Notes: generated by a model not told the origin, from the letters alone. 15,787 bases of DNA from Coriobacteriia bacterium (GCA_029858605.1 JAOUET010000020.1:1-15787), one strand, 5' to 3'. Numbered from the stretch's first letter, positions 1 to 8,030 are shown. Program-made: numbers and translations.

Positions 1-5
1 AGGAG
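1..5 (+). promoter_or_regulatory. Ribosome binding site of gyrA
   Basis: AGGAG sits 8 nt before the GTG at 14, which favours that start over the ATG at 26. A TAA at 11-13 directly precedes the GTG; it could be the stop of an upstream gene, but its frame cannot be confirmed. Confidence 0.7.
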
Positions 6-13
6 TGCGGTAA

Positions 14-2593
14 GTGGCAGAAGATATGACCGAGACAACAGTACTTCCGGTCGACATCCAAGAGGAACTGCGCTCCAGCTTCCTCGAGTACTCCATGAGC
101 GTCATCGTCGCACGCGCGCTGCCGGATGTGCGTGATGGCCTCAAGCCGGTGCACCGGAGGATCCTGTACGCAATGAACGAGTCGGGCTTGACGCCGGGCA
201 GGCCCTACAAGAAGTCGGCGTGGACCGTCGGCGAGGTAATCGGCAAGTATCACCCGCACGGCGATACGGCGGTCTACGACACCATGGTGCGCATGGCGCA
301 GAACTTCGCCATGCGTGTACCGCTTGTCGACGGGCACGGGAACTTCGGTTCGGTGGACGGGGACTCTGCCGCCGCCATGCGGTACACGGAGGCTCGGTTG
401 CAGCGCGTGACCACCGAGCTCCTGCGAGACCTGGACAAAGAAACCGTCGATTTCGGCCCGAACTACGATGAGTCGCTGGAAGAGCCCCTCGTCCTGCCCA
501 GTCGCTTCCCGAATCTACTGGTAAACGGCTCTGCGGGCATAGCCGTGGGAATGGCGACGAACATCCCTCCGCACAACCTCGGAGAGACGATCGACGCCGT
601 GACGATGATCATCGACAACCCTGAGGTGACAGTCGCCGAACTACAGAAGGTGATACCGGGCCCCGATTTCCCGACCGGTGGCGTGATCATGGGTCGCGAG
701 GGAATCCGCAACGCCTACGAGACCGGGCGCGGCTCGATCAAGATACGCGGCAAGGCGCATATCGAGCAAACCTCGACCGGGCGCACGCGCATAATCGTCA
801 GCGAGATTCCGTACATGGTGAACAAGTCAAAGCTCGTGACGAAGATCGCCGAATTGGTTCGCGCGAAGAAGCTGACCGAGATCTCGGATCTGCGCGATGA
901 GTCCGATCGCAAGGGCATGCGCATCGTGATCGAGTTGAAGTCTAACTGCGTGCCGCAGGTAGTCCTCAACAAGCTGTACAAGCACACGCCTCTTCAGACC
1001 GGATTCGGCGCGAACATGCTCTCGCTCGTCGACGGAGTCCCGCGCACGCTCACGCTGCCCGAGATGCTCAAGTACTACGTCGAGCATCAGAAGGAAGTAG
1101 TCACACGGCGCACGCGCTACGAGCTGCGCAAGGCCCAGGAACGCGCGCACATCCTCGACGGCTACGTCATAGCACTCGACAACATCGACGAGGTCATCCA
1201 GATCATCAAGTCGAGCGAAGACGACGTCGAGGCCAAGACGAGACTCATTGAGCGTTTCGGGCTGACCGAGGTGCAGACCGACGCGATTCTCGAGATGCGT
1301 CTGCGCAGGCTCACCGGTCTCGAGCGACACAAGATCGAGGACGAACTCGAGGAGCTTCGCCGAAAGATTGCCTTCTACAAGAAGGTGCTTGGCGATGTGG
1401 GTCTCGTGCTTCAGATGGTCAAGGAGGAGATGGCCGAGGTCCGCGAGAAGTTCGCCGACGAGCGCCGTACCGAGATCACATCCGAGGCGCGCGACCTGGA
1501 CGTCGAAGACCTGATCGCAGAAGAGGACATGGTCGTCACCATCACCAAGACTGGCTACGTGAAGCGCCTGCCGGTTGCGACCTACCGCCAGCAGAAACGC
1601 GGCGGCAAAGGCATCAGCGGTGTCAATCTGAAAGAAAGCGACTTCGTAGAGCACCTGTTCATCAGCTCGACGCACGACTACGTTCTCTTCTTCTCGACAA
1701 AGGGCAAGGTGTATCGCCTCAAGGTGCACGAATTGCCGGTGGGGTCGCGTCACGCGCGCGGCACGGCCGCAGTGAACCTGCTGCCCTTTGAGACGGACGA
1801 GAAGATCGCGGCGGTCATCACGACCCGCGAGTTCAGTCCAGACGACTACCTCCTGTTCGCAACGAAGCAGGGGATGGTCAAGAAGACAGCGATGCAGGCG
1901 TACGACCGTTCTCGCCGCGACGGGATCATCGCCATCAACCTGCGTGCTGGCGACGAGCTCATAGCGGTTCGCCGCGTCAGGACGGGCGAGAAGGTGATGA
2001 TGGTCTCGAATGCGGGCAAGGCCATCAAGTGGGACGAGGCAGACGCGCGACCGATGGGCCGCGACACCATGGGCGTGAAAGGGATGGCGCTCAAGGAGGG
2101 TGAGGCCGTCTTGGGCATGGAGATCGCCCCGCCCGAGGCAGAGTTGTTCGTCGTGACGCAGCGAGGATACGGAAAGCGCACGCCTGTCTCCGAGTATCCC
2201 GAGCAGAAACGCGGCGGGATGGGCGTCAAGACCATCCAGGTGACCGAGAAGAAGGGCCCCCTGGCAGGCATGAAGATCGTGCAACCGCTGCACGAACTCA
2301 TGCTGATTTCCCAGGAGGGAGTAGTCATTCGCGTCAAGGCGAACGACATCTCGAAGCTTGGTCGATCCACGCAGGGCGTGAAGGTGATGAACGTGTCCGT
2401 CTCCGACTGCGTATCCGCGATCGCGCGGGTGGCGGCAGGCAGGCGGAAGAAGGCCTCCGACGCGGTTGCCGAAGGGCAAGGCAAACTCGTGGCGGCCGAG
2501 GGAGCGGACTCGGCATCGGCGATCGACGATCGCGAGGCGGAAGCCGAGGAGCTCGTCTCGGAAGAGTTCGAAGGTGTGGACGAGCAGGAGTAG
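14..2593 (+). CDS. gyrA: DNA gyrase subunit A
   Basis: Breakage-reunion subunit of DNA gyrase (A2B2), which introduces negative supercoils with ATP. The 859-residue length matches full GyrA. Visible landmarks are the conserved N-terminal region (SMSVIVARALPDVRDGLKPVHRR, residues 27-49), the quinolone-determining region with GEVIGKYHPHGDTAVYD (73-89), and the catalytic Tyr124 in AAMRYTEARL. The C-terminal DNA-wrapping domain has a canonical GyrA box QKRGGKG (527-533) and a second box-like copy QKRGGMG (731-737), and the protein ends in an acidic tail. The start is GTG, with AGGAG at 1-5 and 8 nt spacing; ATG at 26 is a less well-placed alternative. Thr85 and Asp89 align with E. coli Ser83 and Asp87, so no obvious quinolone-resistance change is seen. 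gyrB probably lies just upstream, outside the window. Confidence 0.98.
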   Translation: MAEDMTETTVLPVDIQEELRSSFLEYSMSVIVARALPDVRDGLKPVHRRILYAMNESGLTPGRPYKKSAWTVGEVIGKYHPHGDTAVYDTMVRMAQNFAMRVPLVDGHGNFGSVDGDSAAAMRYTEARLQRVTTELLRDLDKETVDFGPNYDESLEEPLVLPSRFPNLLVNGSAGIAVGMATNIPPHNLGETIDAVTMIIDNPEVTVAELQKVIPGPDFPTGGVIMGREGIRNAYETGRGSIKIRGKAHIEQTSTGRTRIIVSEIPYMVNKSKLVTKIAELVRAKKLTEISDLRDESDRKGMRIVIELKSNCVPQVVLNKLYKHTPLQTGFGANMLSLVDGVPRTLTLPEMLKYYVEHQKEVVTRRTRYELRKAQERAHILDGYVIALDNIDEVIQIIKSSEDDVEAKTRLIERFGLTEVQTDAILEMRLRRLTGLERHKIEDELEELRRKIAFYKKVLGDVGLVLQMVKEEMAEVREKFADERRTEITSEARDLDVEDLIAEEDMVVTITKTGYVKRLPVATYRQQKRGGKGISGVNLKESDFVEHLFISSTHDYVLFFSTKGKVYRLKVHELPVGSRHARGTAAVNLLPFETDEKIAAVITTREFSPDDYLLFATKQGMVKKTAMQAYDRSRRDGIIAINLRAGDELIAVRRVRTGEKVMMVSNAGKAIKWDEADARPMGRDTMGVKGMALKEGEAVLGMEIAPPEAELFVVTQRGYGKRTPVSEYPEQKRGGMGVKTIQVTEKKGPLAGMKIVQPLHELMLISQEGVVIRVKANDISKLGRSTQGVKVMNVSVSDCVSAIARVAAGRRKKASDAVAEGQGKLVAAEGADSASAIDDREAEAEELVSEEFEGVDEQE

Positions 2594-2613
2594 GCGGGAC
2601 GAGGGCGCGCACC

Positions 2614-3336
2614 ATGCTCGAAAGCGGAACGGCGCGGGTGCCGCGAAGCGCTTCCGAGATCCGGGCGGTCCTGTTCGATCTCGACGGGACTCTCGTCGAT
2701 ACCGTGGCTCTGATCCTGGCATCGATGCGACACGCGACCCACACGGTCCTCGGCTACACGCCGCCCGACGAAGTGCTGATGCAGGGCGTTGGCGTGCCGC
2801 TGGCCACGCAGATGCACGCCTTCTCGGTGGAGCATGCCGAGGAGCTCGTTCGCACCTATCGTGCCCACAACTGGGAGATACACGACGAGCTGATCGCCGA
2901 GTACCCGGGTGCCGAAGACGTGCTTGGTGAACTGGCGGCGCGTGGGATGCCGATGGGGGTCGTGACCTCCAAGAGCAGGTCCGTGGCGACACGCGGGATC
3001 GAGCGGTTCGAGCTCCAGCGGTATCTCAGAGTCGTTGTGTGCGCCGACGACACGACACGGCACAAGCCAGAACCTGATCCGCTCGTGCGCGCAGCCGGGC
3101 TGCTCGGCGTGCCGCTCGATGAATGTGCCTACGTCGGCGACAGCCCATACGACATGCAGGCCGCGCTCGCGGGTGGCGCCATAGCGGTTGCGGCGCTTTG
3201 GGGCGCGTTCGCGCCCCACGCCGTTCTCGGGCCACGGCCGCACTTCGCGCTGCGGTTCCTGGGCGATATCTTGCCGCTGTTGGACGGCGAGGAGCAGCGG
3301 TTCCGGATCGGGAGCGACGCTGTGCCGCCGCTGTGA
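2614..3336 (+). CDS. HAD-family phosphatase (PpaX / phosphoglycolate phosphatase-like)
   Basis: A 240-residue haloacid-dehalogenase-superfamily hydrolase, probably cytosolic, using an aspartyl-phosphate intermediate. All four HAD motifs are visible: motif I FDLDGTLVDT with nucleophile Asp22 and acid/base Asp24; an alpha-helical cap (about 30-105); motif II VVTSKS with Thr118; motif III Lys151 in RHKPEPDPL; motif IV GDSPYD with Asp176 and Asp180 for magnesium. Layout and length fit subfamily IA enzymes such as pyrophosphatase PpaX or phosphoglycolate phosphatase Gph; the sequence does not fix the substrate. About 20 residues precede motif I, more than usual, so a later start is possible, but GAGGG at 2601-2605 lies 8 nt before this ATG. 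It begins 20 nt after gyrA and is probably co-transcribed with it. Confidence 0.85.
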   Translation: MLESGTARVPRSASEIRAVLFDLDGTLVDTVALILASMRHATHTVLGYTPPDEVLMQGVGVPLATQMHAFSVEHAEELVRTYRAHNWEIHDELIAEYPGAEDVLGELAARGMPMGVVTSKSRSVATRGIERFELQRYLRVVVCADDTTRHKPEPDPLVRAAGLLGVPLDECAYVGDSPYDMQAALAGGAIAVAALWGAFAPHAVLGPRPHFALRFLGDILPLLDGEEQRFRIGSDAVPPL

Positions 3337-3340
3337 CGGA

Positions 3341-3363
3341 GGACCTTGACCACAGGGTGGTCC
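3341..3363 (+). terminator. Hairpin after the HAD gene (terminator or operator)
   Basis: GACCAC (3348-3353) and GTGGTC (3357-3362) form a perfect 6-bp stem with an AGG loop, 11 nt after the HAD stop. An alternative pairing uses GGACC (3341-3345) with GGTCC (3359-3363). No T-run follows, so this is a weak terminator candidate; as double-stranded DNA the dyad could instead be an operator for the transporter genes that start at 3503. Confidence 0.35.
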
Positions 3364-3438
3364 GGCTGACCCGGAGCGGCCTTCCGCGTACGCTGCTGGA
3401 TGCGCGATGCGGGCGTGTGAACGGGTATGAGAGTATGA

Positions 3439-3462
3439 GCGCAGCGGCCACCGGGGCTGCGC
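3439..3462 (+). other. 7-bp stem-loop in the leader of the transporter operon
   Basis: GCGCAGC (3439-3445) pairs perfectly with GCTGCGC (3456-3462) around a 10-nt loop, about 40 nt before the adaptor start. Two GTATGAG direct repeats (3425-3431 and 3433-3439) sit just before it. The role is unknown: a leader structure or a chance GC-rich dyad. I see no convincing -35/-10 pair in the 166-nt gap 3337-3502. Confidence 0.3.
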
Positions 3463-3491
3463 CTGGAGGGGGATTCTGTCGCGCGATCTCT

Positions 3492-3497
3492 AGGAGG
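3492..3497 (+). promoter_or_regulatory. Strong ribosome binding site of the adaptor gene
   Basis: AGGAGG lies 5 nt before the GTG at 3503. It is the only strong Shine-Dalgarno in this operon; the two downstream genes have poor ones and probably rely on translational coupling. Confidence 0.75.
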
Positions 3498-3502
3498 CGA
3501 TA

Positions 3503-4993
3503 GTGTCGTCGAGAAGCAAGATCATCGTGGCCGTGGTGGGCCTGCTTGTGGTCGCCGGTGTCGCGGCAGGAATCGGACTGCAGCTAACGGGCCCCGGCCC
3601 AAAGGTCGATGTGTCCTCCGTCCAAGTGGAGGACCTCGCTGTAACCGTTACCACATCCGGGCGCGTGGACGCGGGGATATGGGCGGACGTCTATCCTCCG
3701 TCCGCAGGCACGCTCGACACCATCCAGGTCGAGGACGGTCAGCAGGTCGCCTCCGGTACGGTGCTCGCGAGGATGGACGGGAAGCCGTTCGAAGCCGCGT
3801 ATCTCCAAGCGCAATCGGCACTCGCTCAGGCCGAGGCTCAGGCAGCGGGAGTCGACCAGAGGGAGCCGACGAGCAGCGACGTCACCGCCGCACGTGCAGG
3901 CACAGATGCGGCTTGGGCGCAGTATGAGTCAGCTCTGGCTGCGCTCGAGGCGATCGGTGACGGCGCGCCGAGTTCCACAGCCCTGGCTGCCGCGCAGGCC
4001 GCCACGGACGCTGCCTACTCCGCGTACCTGTCGGCAAAGACGCAGTACGACTACGTCAAGGCCATCTATGACACGAGCTCCTCGCCGACACCATCTCTAG
4101 AGGCCAGCCTCACGGCCGCCGAAATCAACATGAAGCAGGCCAAGTCTGCGTATCTTGCGGCCAAGTCTGCCGAAGAAGCGCTGAGGAACTACGACGACAC
4201 CGCCCAGCAAGCTCAGCTCGAGGCGGCCGTCGACCAGGCCTACGCGGGCTATCTGTCCGCGCTTGCACAGCAGCGGCAGGTCGAGGGGACTTCCGTGTCC
4301 GCCGAGCGCTCGGCGGCACAAGCTGCCATAGAACAAGCACGCGAGGGACTGGTAGTCGCCGAGGACAATCTCAGGAAGTCGACTCTCAGGGCACCCATCG
4401 ACGGCGTCGTAGTGTTCAACCCGACGGGGGCGCCCGTGGCCGAGGGCTCCGTGCCTACCGCTTCGGAGGGAACCCCGGTGACACCGCAGTCGGCACCCTT
4501 CACCATCATGGACCTCGGGGGCGTGCGATTCACAGCCGAAGTCGACGAGGTCGACGTCGGCAGCATCGACGTCGGACTGGCGGCGGGGGTCAACCTCGAC
4601 GCGTTCTCCGAAAGGACCTTCGACGCTGTAGTCGTGACGGTCATGCCGCAGGCTACGCTCACGCCGACCGGAGGAACCGTCTTCCCGGTCTACCTGGCAT
4701 TCGAAGAAAGCACCTCCGATCTGCTGGTGGGCATGAAGGGGGACGCCGAGATCGAGGTGAGTTCTGTGCCCGGAGCCGTGACCATTCCTGTTGAAGCACT
4801 CTTCGACGAAGGCGGCACAACCTTTGCGTACGTTGTCCGAGACGATGACACCCTCGCTCGGACCAGGGTCGAAGTGGGAACGCTGACGGAAACCCGAGTG
4901 CAGATTACCGGGGGATTGCGTCCGGGCGACACAGTGGCCCTATCGGGAGCCACAGAACTCGTGGACGGGATGAAGATCGAGCGAGCCGAGTAG
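3503..4993 (+). CDS. HlyD/MacA-type periplasmic adaptor (membrane fusion) subunit
   Basis: A 496-residue adaptor of an ABC exporter. It has a membrane anchor (about 7-28) and no lipobox cysteine. The first half of a lipoyl domain follows (GTLDTIQVEDGQQVASGTVLARM, 69-91), then a long Ala-rich helical region (about 95-292), the second half of the lipoyl domain (LRAPIDGVVV, 295-304), and a beta-barrel and membrane-proximal domain to the end (GLRPGDTVALSG). The helical region holds four copies of a D-A-x-(W/Y)-x-x-Y-like motif near residues 138, 172, 214 and 247, separated by Pro/Ser-rich turns. The GTG start is fixed by the AGGAGG site. It is followed 2 nt later by the ATPase gene, giving a MacA-MacB order with ATPase and permease as separate proteins. 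The substrate is unknown. Confidence 0.88.
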   Translation: MSSRSKIIVAVVGLLVVAGVAAGIGLQLTGPGPKVDVSSVQVEDLAVTVTTSGRVDAGIWADVYPPSAGTLDTIQVEDGQQVASGTVLARMDGKPFEAAYLQAQSALAQAEAQAAGVDQREPTSSDVTAARAGTDAAWAQYESALAALEAIGDGAPSSTALAAAQAATDAAYSAYLSAKTQYDYVKAIYDTSSSPTPSLEASLTAAEINMKQAKSAYLAAKSAEEALRNYDDTAQQAQLEAAVDQAYAGYLSALAQQRQVEGTSVSAERSAAQAAIEQAREGLVVAEDNLRKSTLRAPIDGVVVFNPTGAPVAEGSVPTASEGTPVTPQSAPFTIMDLGGVRFTAEVDEVDVGSIDVGLAAGVNLDAFSERTFDAVVVTVMPQATLTPTGGTVFPVYLAFEESTSDLLVGMKGDAEIEVSSVPGAVTIPVEALFDEGGTTFAYVVRDDDTLARTRVEVGTLTETRVQITGGLRPGDTVALSGATELVDGMKIERAE

Positions 4994-4995
4994 CA

Positions 4996-5829
4996 GTGGT
5001 AGAACGGTTCGGCGAAGCGGCCAAGAGCACCAGCTGCCCTGAGGAAGCGAGGGTCGTTCTCGAGGCCCGAGGAGTCACAAAGCGCTACGACCTGGAGGGT
5101 ATCACCGTGCACGCGTTGTGCGGGGTCGACCTCGAGGTCTGCGAAGCGCAGATGCTCGCCGTGATGGGGCCGTCGGGCTCCGGCAAGTCGACGCTCATGC
5201 ACATCATCGGGCTCTTGGACCACCCGACGGACGGCAACGTCGTCGTCGAGGGCGAGGACGTGTCACGCATGGCGCCAAACGACCTCGCTGCGGTTCGCAA
5301 CAAGCGGATAGGATTCGTCTTCCAGTCGTTCAACCTCCTACCGCGCACGACGGCGCTGTCCAACGTGGAGCTCCCGCTCATCTACGCGGGTATTCCGATG
5401 CTCAAGCGGACGAAGCTTGCGAGGGAGTCTCTGGAGAGGGTGGGGCTCGGCGACAGGCTCGGCCACTTCTCGAGCCAGCTATCCGGCGGTCAGCAGCAGC
5501 GGGTGGCAATCGCCCGGGCCCTAGTCACGAAACCGAGCATCGTGCTCGCCGACGAGCCCACCGGCAACCTCGACTCGCGCTCGGGCATCGAAGTAATGTC
5601 GGTTCTCCAGGAATTCAATCGTCAAGGGGTCACGATCGTGGTGGTCACGCATGACGCCGTGGTCGCGCGACACGCCGAACGCATCGTCCACCTCAAAGAC
5701 GGTTGCGTGGTGCACGACGAGCTCGTCAAGGACCGCACCATCGCCGAGGACAAGATGCGCGAACTAGAAGCCGAGGAAGCGAGTGGGTTTCCCGAATCAC
5801 AAGACGCCTCAGGGGCCACGCGCGCATGA
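4996..5829 (+). CDS. ABC transporter ATP-binding protein (MacB/LolD type)
   Basis: A 277-residue cytosolic ATPase that powers the neighbouring permease. Walker A is GPSGSGKS (58-65), Q-loop Gln110 in FVFQSFNLLP, signature LSGGQQQR (162-169), Walker B VLADEP (183-188) with catalytic Glu187, and switch His219 in VVVTHD. The FVFQSFNLLP and ADEPTGNLDS motifs are typical of the MacB/LolD/FtsE family. About 20 poorly conserved residues precede the usual family start. A C-terminal extension (about 245-277) is charged and lies after the core fold. The GTG start is 2 nt after the adaptor stop and has no good Shine-Dalgarno, so coupled translation is likely. The stop overlaps the permease start as ATGA. 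Confidence 0.95.
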   Translation: MVERFGEAAKSTSCPEEARVVLEARGVTKRYDLEGITVHALCGVDLEVCEAQMLAVMGPSGSGKSTLMHIIGLLDHPTDGNVVVEGEDVSRMAPNDLAAVRNKRIGFVFQSFNLLPRTTALSNVELPLIYAGIPMLKRTKLARESLERVGLGDRLGHFSSQLSGGQQQRVAIARALVTKPSIVLADEPTGNLDSRSGIEVMSVLQEFNRQGVTIVVVTHDAVVARHAERIVHLKDGCVVHDELVKDRTIAEDKMRELEAEEASGFPESQDASGATRA

Positions 5830-7010
5830 ACCTCGTCGAGAGCATCCGGATCGCCATCAGGGCGTTGAACGCCAACAAGGTCCGCAGCGCGCTAACCATG
5901 CTCGGCGTCATCATAGGCGTCGCCGCGGTCATCCTGCTCGTGGCAATCGGAACGGGAGTCCAGGAGGAAGTGACCGGGTCGATCGAGGGGCTCGGTTCGA
6001 ACTTGATCTTCGCATTCCCGGGCAACGTCGAAGAAGGCGGCGGTGGCGGCTTCAGCGTCACGAAACAGTTCACGCTTGAGGACGTGACGCTGCTGGAGCG
6101 ACGTCTCGGCACGAGTGACGAGGTCGTCCCCATCATCCAATCTCCCGCAACTCTCAAGGTGGGCAGTCGGGAGTTGCGCACGACGATAGCCGCAGCGAAC
6201 GAGCACGCCGACGAAGTCTTTACCTCCACGTATCTGGGGGGCCGGGGGTATCGGCGAAGCGAGGTCGCGGCATCGGCGCGCGTGATCGTGATCGGCTCGA
6301 AGGTGAAAGACAAACTCTTCTCCAATACGGATCCGGTGGGCAAGAAGCTGGACGTGAACGGGCAGCAGTTCACGGTGATCGGTCACATCGCTGCTCAGGG
6401 TGGGTCGCTCACCGGCGACCAGGACAATCAGGTCTACATGCCCGTGACGACCGCACAGCGGCTTCTCGGCACCAAGGACATCGGTGCTATCGTCGTGCGA
6501 GCCGAGGATCCCCGCTCCGTAGACATGCTGCGGCTGCGGATGCAACAGATACTGCGCCCAAAGTTTGGCGACGAGTTCAGCGTGTTCACCCAGGAGGAGA
6601 CCCTCGGCATTCTGACACAGCTGTTGGGGACGCTCACCTTCATGTTGGCCGGAATCGCCGGGATATCGCTACTCGTTGGCGGCATAGGCATCATGAACAT
6701 CATGCTTGTCAGCGTGAGCGAGCGGACTAGGGAAATCGGGATCCGCAAGGCTGTCGGAGCCAAGACGTACGACATCATGAGCCAATTCGTCATCGAGGCG
6801 GTCGTGCTGTCGATTGCTGGTGGTGCGGTCGGGATCGCGCTGGGGTGGGGAGGGTCGGCGGCGCTGCGCCAATGGGTGCCCACAGAGGTGACATGGTGGG
6901 CGGTGGCTCTCGCATTCTTCTTCTCTGCGGCGGTCGGGATCTTCTTCGGCGTGTATCCGGCTTACCGAGCATCACGCCTGGATCCGATCGACGCGCTCAG
7001 GTACGAGTAG
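5826..7010 (+). CDS. ABC transporter permease, MacB family
   Basis: A 394-residue inner-membrane permease with the MacB layout: TM1 (about 24-44), a large extracytoplasmic domain (about 45-265), then three helices (about 270-295, 325-343, 357-377). Family hallmarks are the N-terminal ALTMLGVIIGVAAVI, the cytoplasmic coupling loop SERTREIGIRKAVGAK (298-313), and the C-terminal YPAYRASRLDPIDALRYE. The reading frame is open further upstream, to 5703, but that extension overlaps the ATPase and has no family similarity, so the ATG at 5826, overlapping the ATPase stop by 4 nt, is preferred. A Gly-rich GGGGG stretch occurs at 71-75 near the start of the outer domain. With its two neighbours it forms a tripartite export unit for an unknown small molecule, peptide or lipid. 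Confidence 0.95.
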   Translation: MNLVESIRIAIRALNANKVRSALTMLGVIIGVAAVILLVAIGTGVQEEVTGSIEGLGSNLIFAFPGNVEEGGGGGFSVTKQFTLEDVTLLERRLGTSDEVVPIIQSPATLKVGSRELRTTIAAANEHADEVFTSTYLGGRGYRRSEVAASARVIVIGSKVKDKLFSNTDPVGKKLDVNGQQFTVIGHIAAQGGSLTGDQDNQVYMPVTTAQRLLGTKDIGAIVVRAEDPRSVDMLRLRMQQILRPKFGDEFSVFTQEETLGILTQLLGTLTFMLAGIAGISLLVGGIGIMNIMLVSVSERTREIGIRKAVGAKTYDIMSQFVIEAVVLSIAGGAVGIALGWGGSAALRQWVPTEVTWWAVALAFFFSAAVGIFFGVYPAYRASRLDPIDALRYE

Positions 7011-7034
7011 CCGGGGCGCGACTCTCGGGAGACG

Positions 7035-7532
7035 CTAGCCCTGAAAGTCGCTCGGATCGACGCTCTCGAGGAAATGGCGGAACTGCTCGATTTCCTCTTC
7101 CGCGTCGCCTACCACGGCAGACTCCTCGTCAACGGCTGCCTCGTCGAGGACGTCCTCCGAGACGAAGATTGGCGATCCAGTGCGGATGGCGAGGGCGATG
7201 GAATCCGAGGGACGCGCATCCACGACAACCGTCCGAGCGGAATCTTCCAAGGTGAGTTCCGCGAAGAACGTGCCCTCTTCAAGCCGGACTATCTCGACGC
7301 GCGCGACGTCGAGACCCGAAGAGACGATGACATCCTGGAGCAGGTCGTGAGTCATTGGCCTCGGCGGCTCCATGCCTTGCAGAGCGAGGAGTATGGCGGT
7401 CGCCTCCGGATGGCCTATCCATATCGGCAGGAGACGGCCGTGCCCCGGCTCGTCGTCTACCGGGCGCAGGATGATCACGGGCTGGTTGGATACGGAGTCG
7501 ACCGAGAGCGAAGCGATGCGAACGGGAATCAC
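7035..7532 (-). CDS. Bifunctional nuclease (BFN, DUF151) family protein
   Basis: A 165-residue protein matching the DUF151/BFN family. Visible family features are the N-terminal beta strand followed by VIILRPVDDEPGHGRLLPIWIGHPEATAI (19-47), the MTHDLLQDVI segment (60-69), and the ARPSDSIALAIRTGSPIFVSEDVL stretch (105-128), followed by an acidic C-terminal tail. Plant members were reported to have DNase and RNase activity, but the bacterial role is poorly defined, so the nuclease name is family-based. The start is GTG at 7532, with AGGAGGT at 7541-7547 (minus strand) 8 nt upstream. Its 3' end converges on the transporter permease with only 24 nt between them, and it is divergent from the YjbQ gene. 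Confidence 0.88.
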   Translation of the reverse strand: MIPVRIASLSVDSVSNQPVIILRPVDDEPGHGRLLPIWIGHPEATAILLALQGMEPPRPMTHDLLQDVIVSSGLDVARVEIVRLEEGTFFAELTLEDSARTVVVDARPSDSIALAIRTGSPIFVSEDVLDEAAVDEESAVVGDAEEEIEQFRHFLESVDPSDFQG

Positions 7533-7540
7533 GAAGGAGC

Positions 7541-7547
7541 ACCTCCT
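7541..7547 (-). promoter_or_regulatory. Ribosome binding site of the DUF151 gene
   Basis: The minus strand reads AGGAGGT here, 8 nt before the GTG at 7532, which supports that start. Confidence 0.7.
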
Positions 7548-7581
7548 CTCCCAACGGCGGTCGCAGACTAGTACGTTCCAC

Positions 7582-7587
7582 TATGAT
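7582..7587 (+). promoter_or_regulatory. Candidate -10 element for the YjbQ gene
   Basis: TATGAT matches 5 of 6 bases of the sigma-70 -10 consensus. No good -35 is seen at 17-18 nt. A start of transcription about 7 nt downstream would fall at or after the ATG at 7593, which argues for the ATG at 7620 as the real start of the gene. Confidence 0.4.
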
Positions 7588-7610
7588 ACGGGATGGAATC
7601 GGGGGCAGCC

Positions 7611-7616
7611 GGAGGA
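7611..7616 (+). promoter_or_regulatory. Ribosome binding site that decides the YjbQ start
   Basis: GGAGGA lies 3-4 nt before the ATG at 7620, a slightly short spacing, whereas the upstream in-frame ATG at 7593 has no Shine-Dalgarno. The shorter protein also matches the family length. Confidence 0.65.
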
Positions 7617-7619
7617 ATC

Positions 7620-8015
7620 ATGCAGCGTTTGCATATCTCCACAACCGTGCGCGAGCAGCTGGTCGACATCACGCTAGAAGTTGCCGAAGCGGTAGCGGTC
7701 AGCGGTATCGCAGAGGGCGTCGCGGTCGTGTACTCGCCGCATACGACTGCGGGTATCACGGTCAACGAGAATGCCGACCCCGATGTGGCGGCAGACCTGC
7801 TCGAAACGTTGCGCCGCATCGTGCCGTGTGAGGCGGGCTATCGCCACTGCGAGGGCAACTCGGATGCCCACGTGAAGGCGAGCCTCGTCGGCTCGAGCGC
7901 GGTGGTTCCGATCGATGGCGGGCGGCTCGTCCTAGGCACTTGGCAGGGTGTGTACTTTGCCGAATTCGACGGTCCGAGAAGCCGAAACGTCATCGTGACC
8001 GTGACGCCCGGCTAG
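7620..8015 (+). CDS. YjbQ / UPF0047 family protein (secondary thiamine-phosphate synthase-like)
   Basis: A 131-residue protein with the full UPF0047 signature set: SPHTTAGITVNENADPDV (39-56) with His41, RHCEGNSDAHVKASLVG (75-91) with His76 and His84, and LGTWQGVYFAEFDGPR (105-120). Members form small trimeric beta-rich folds with conserved His residues, and E. coli YjbQ shows weak thiamine-phosphate synthase activity in vitro; the physiological role is not settled. I placed the start at ATG 7620 rather than 7593 from the ribosome site, the candidate -10 and the family length. It is divergent from the DUF151 gene across about 87 nt. The tRNA-Ile promoter begins 16 nt after its stop. Confidence 0.92.
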   Translation: MQRLHISTTVREQLVDITLEVAEAVAVSGIAEGVAVVYSPHTTAGITVNENADPDVAADLLETLRRIVPCEAGYRHCEGNSDAHVKASLVGSSAVVPIDGGRLVLGTWQGVYFAEFDGPRSRNVIVTVTPG

Positions 8016-8030
8016 GGGTTCGCCAGCTCC

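Noticed and set aside
827..2992. A 721-residue minus-strand frame opposite gyrA and the HAD gene
   Set aside because: It is a GC-bias shadow: it spans two well-supported plus-strand genes, is rich in Arg, His and Leu with no recognisable domain, and has no matching ribosome site.
1846..3243. A 465-residue minus-strand frame opposite gyrA and the HAD gene
   Set aside because: Another shadow of conserved plus-strand genes; no domain motif.
3346..3351. TTGACC as a -35 promoter element for the transporter operon
   Set aside because: No -10-like sequence lies 16-19 nt downstream; the bases are better explained by the adjacent dyad.
5703..5825. N-terminal extension of the permease frame
   Set aside because: It overlaps the ATPase gene, is Arg-rich without family similarity, and the ATG at 5826 with its ATGA overlap fits the MacB N-terminus.
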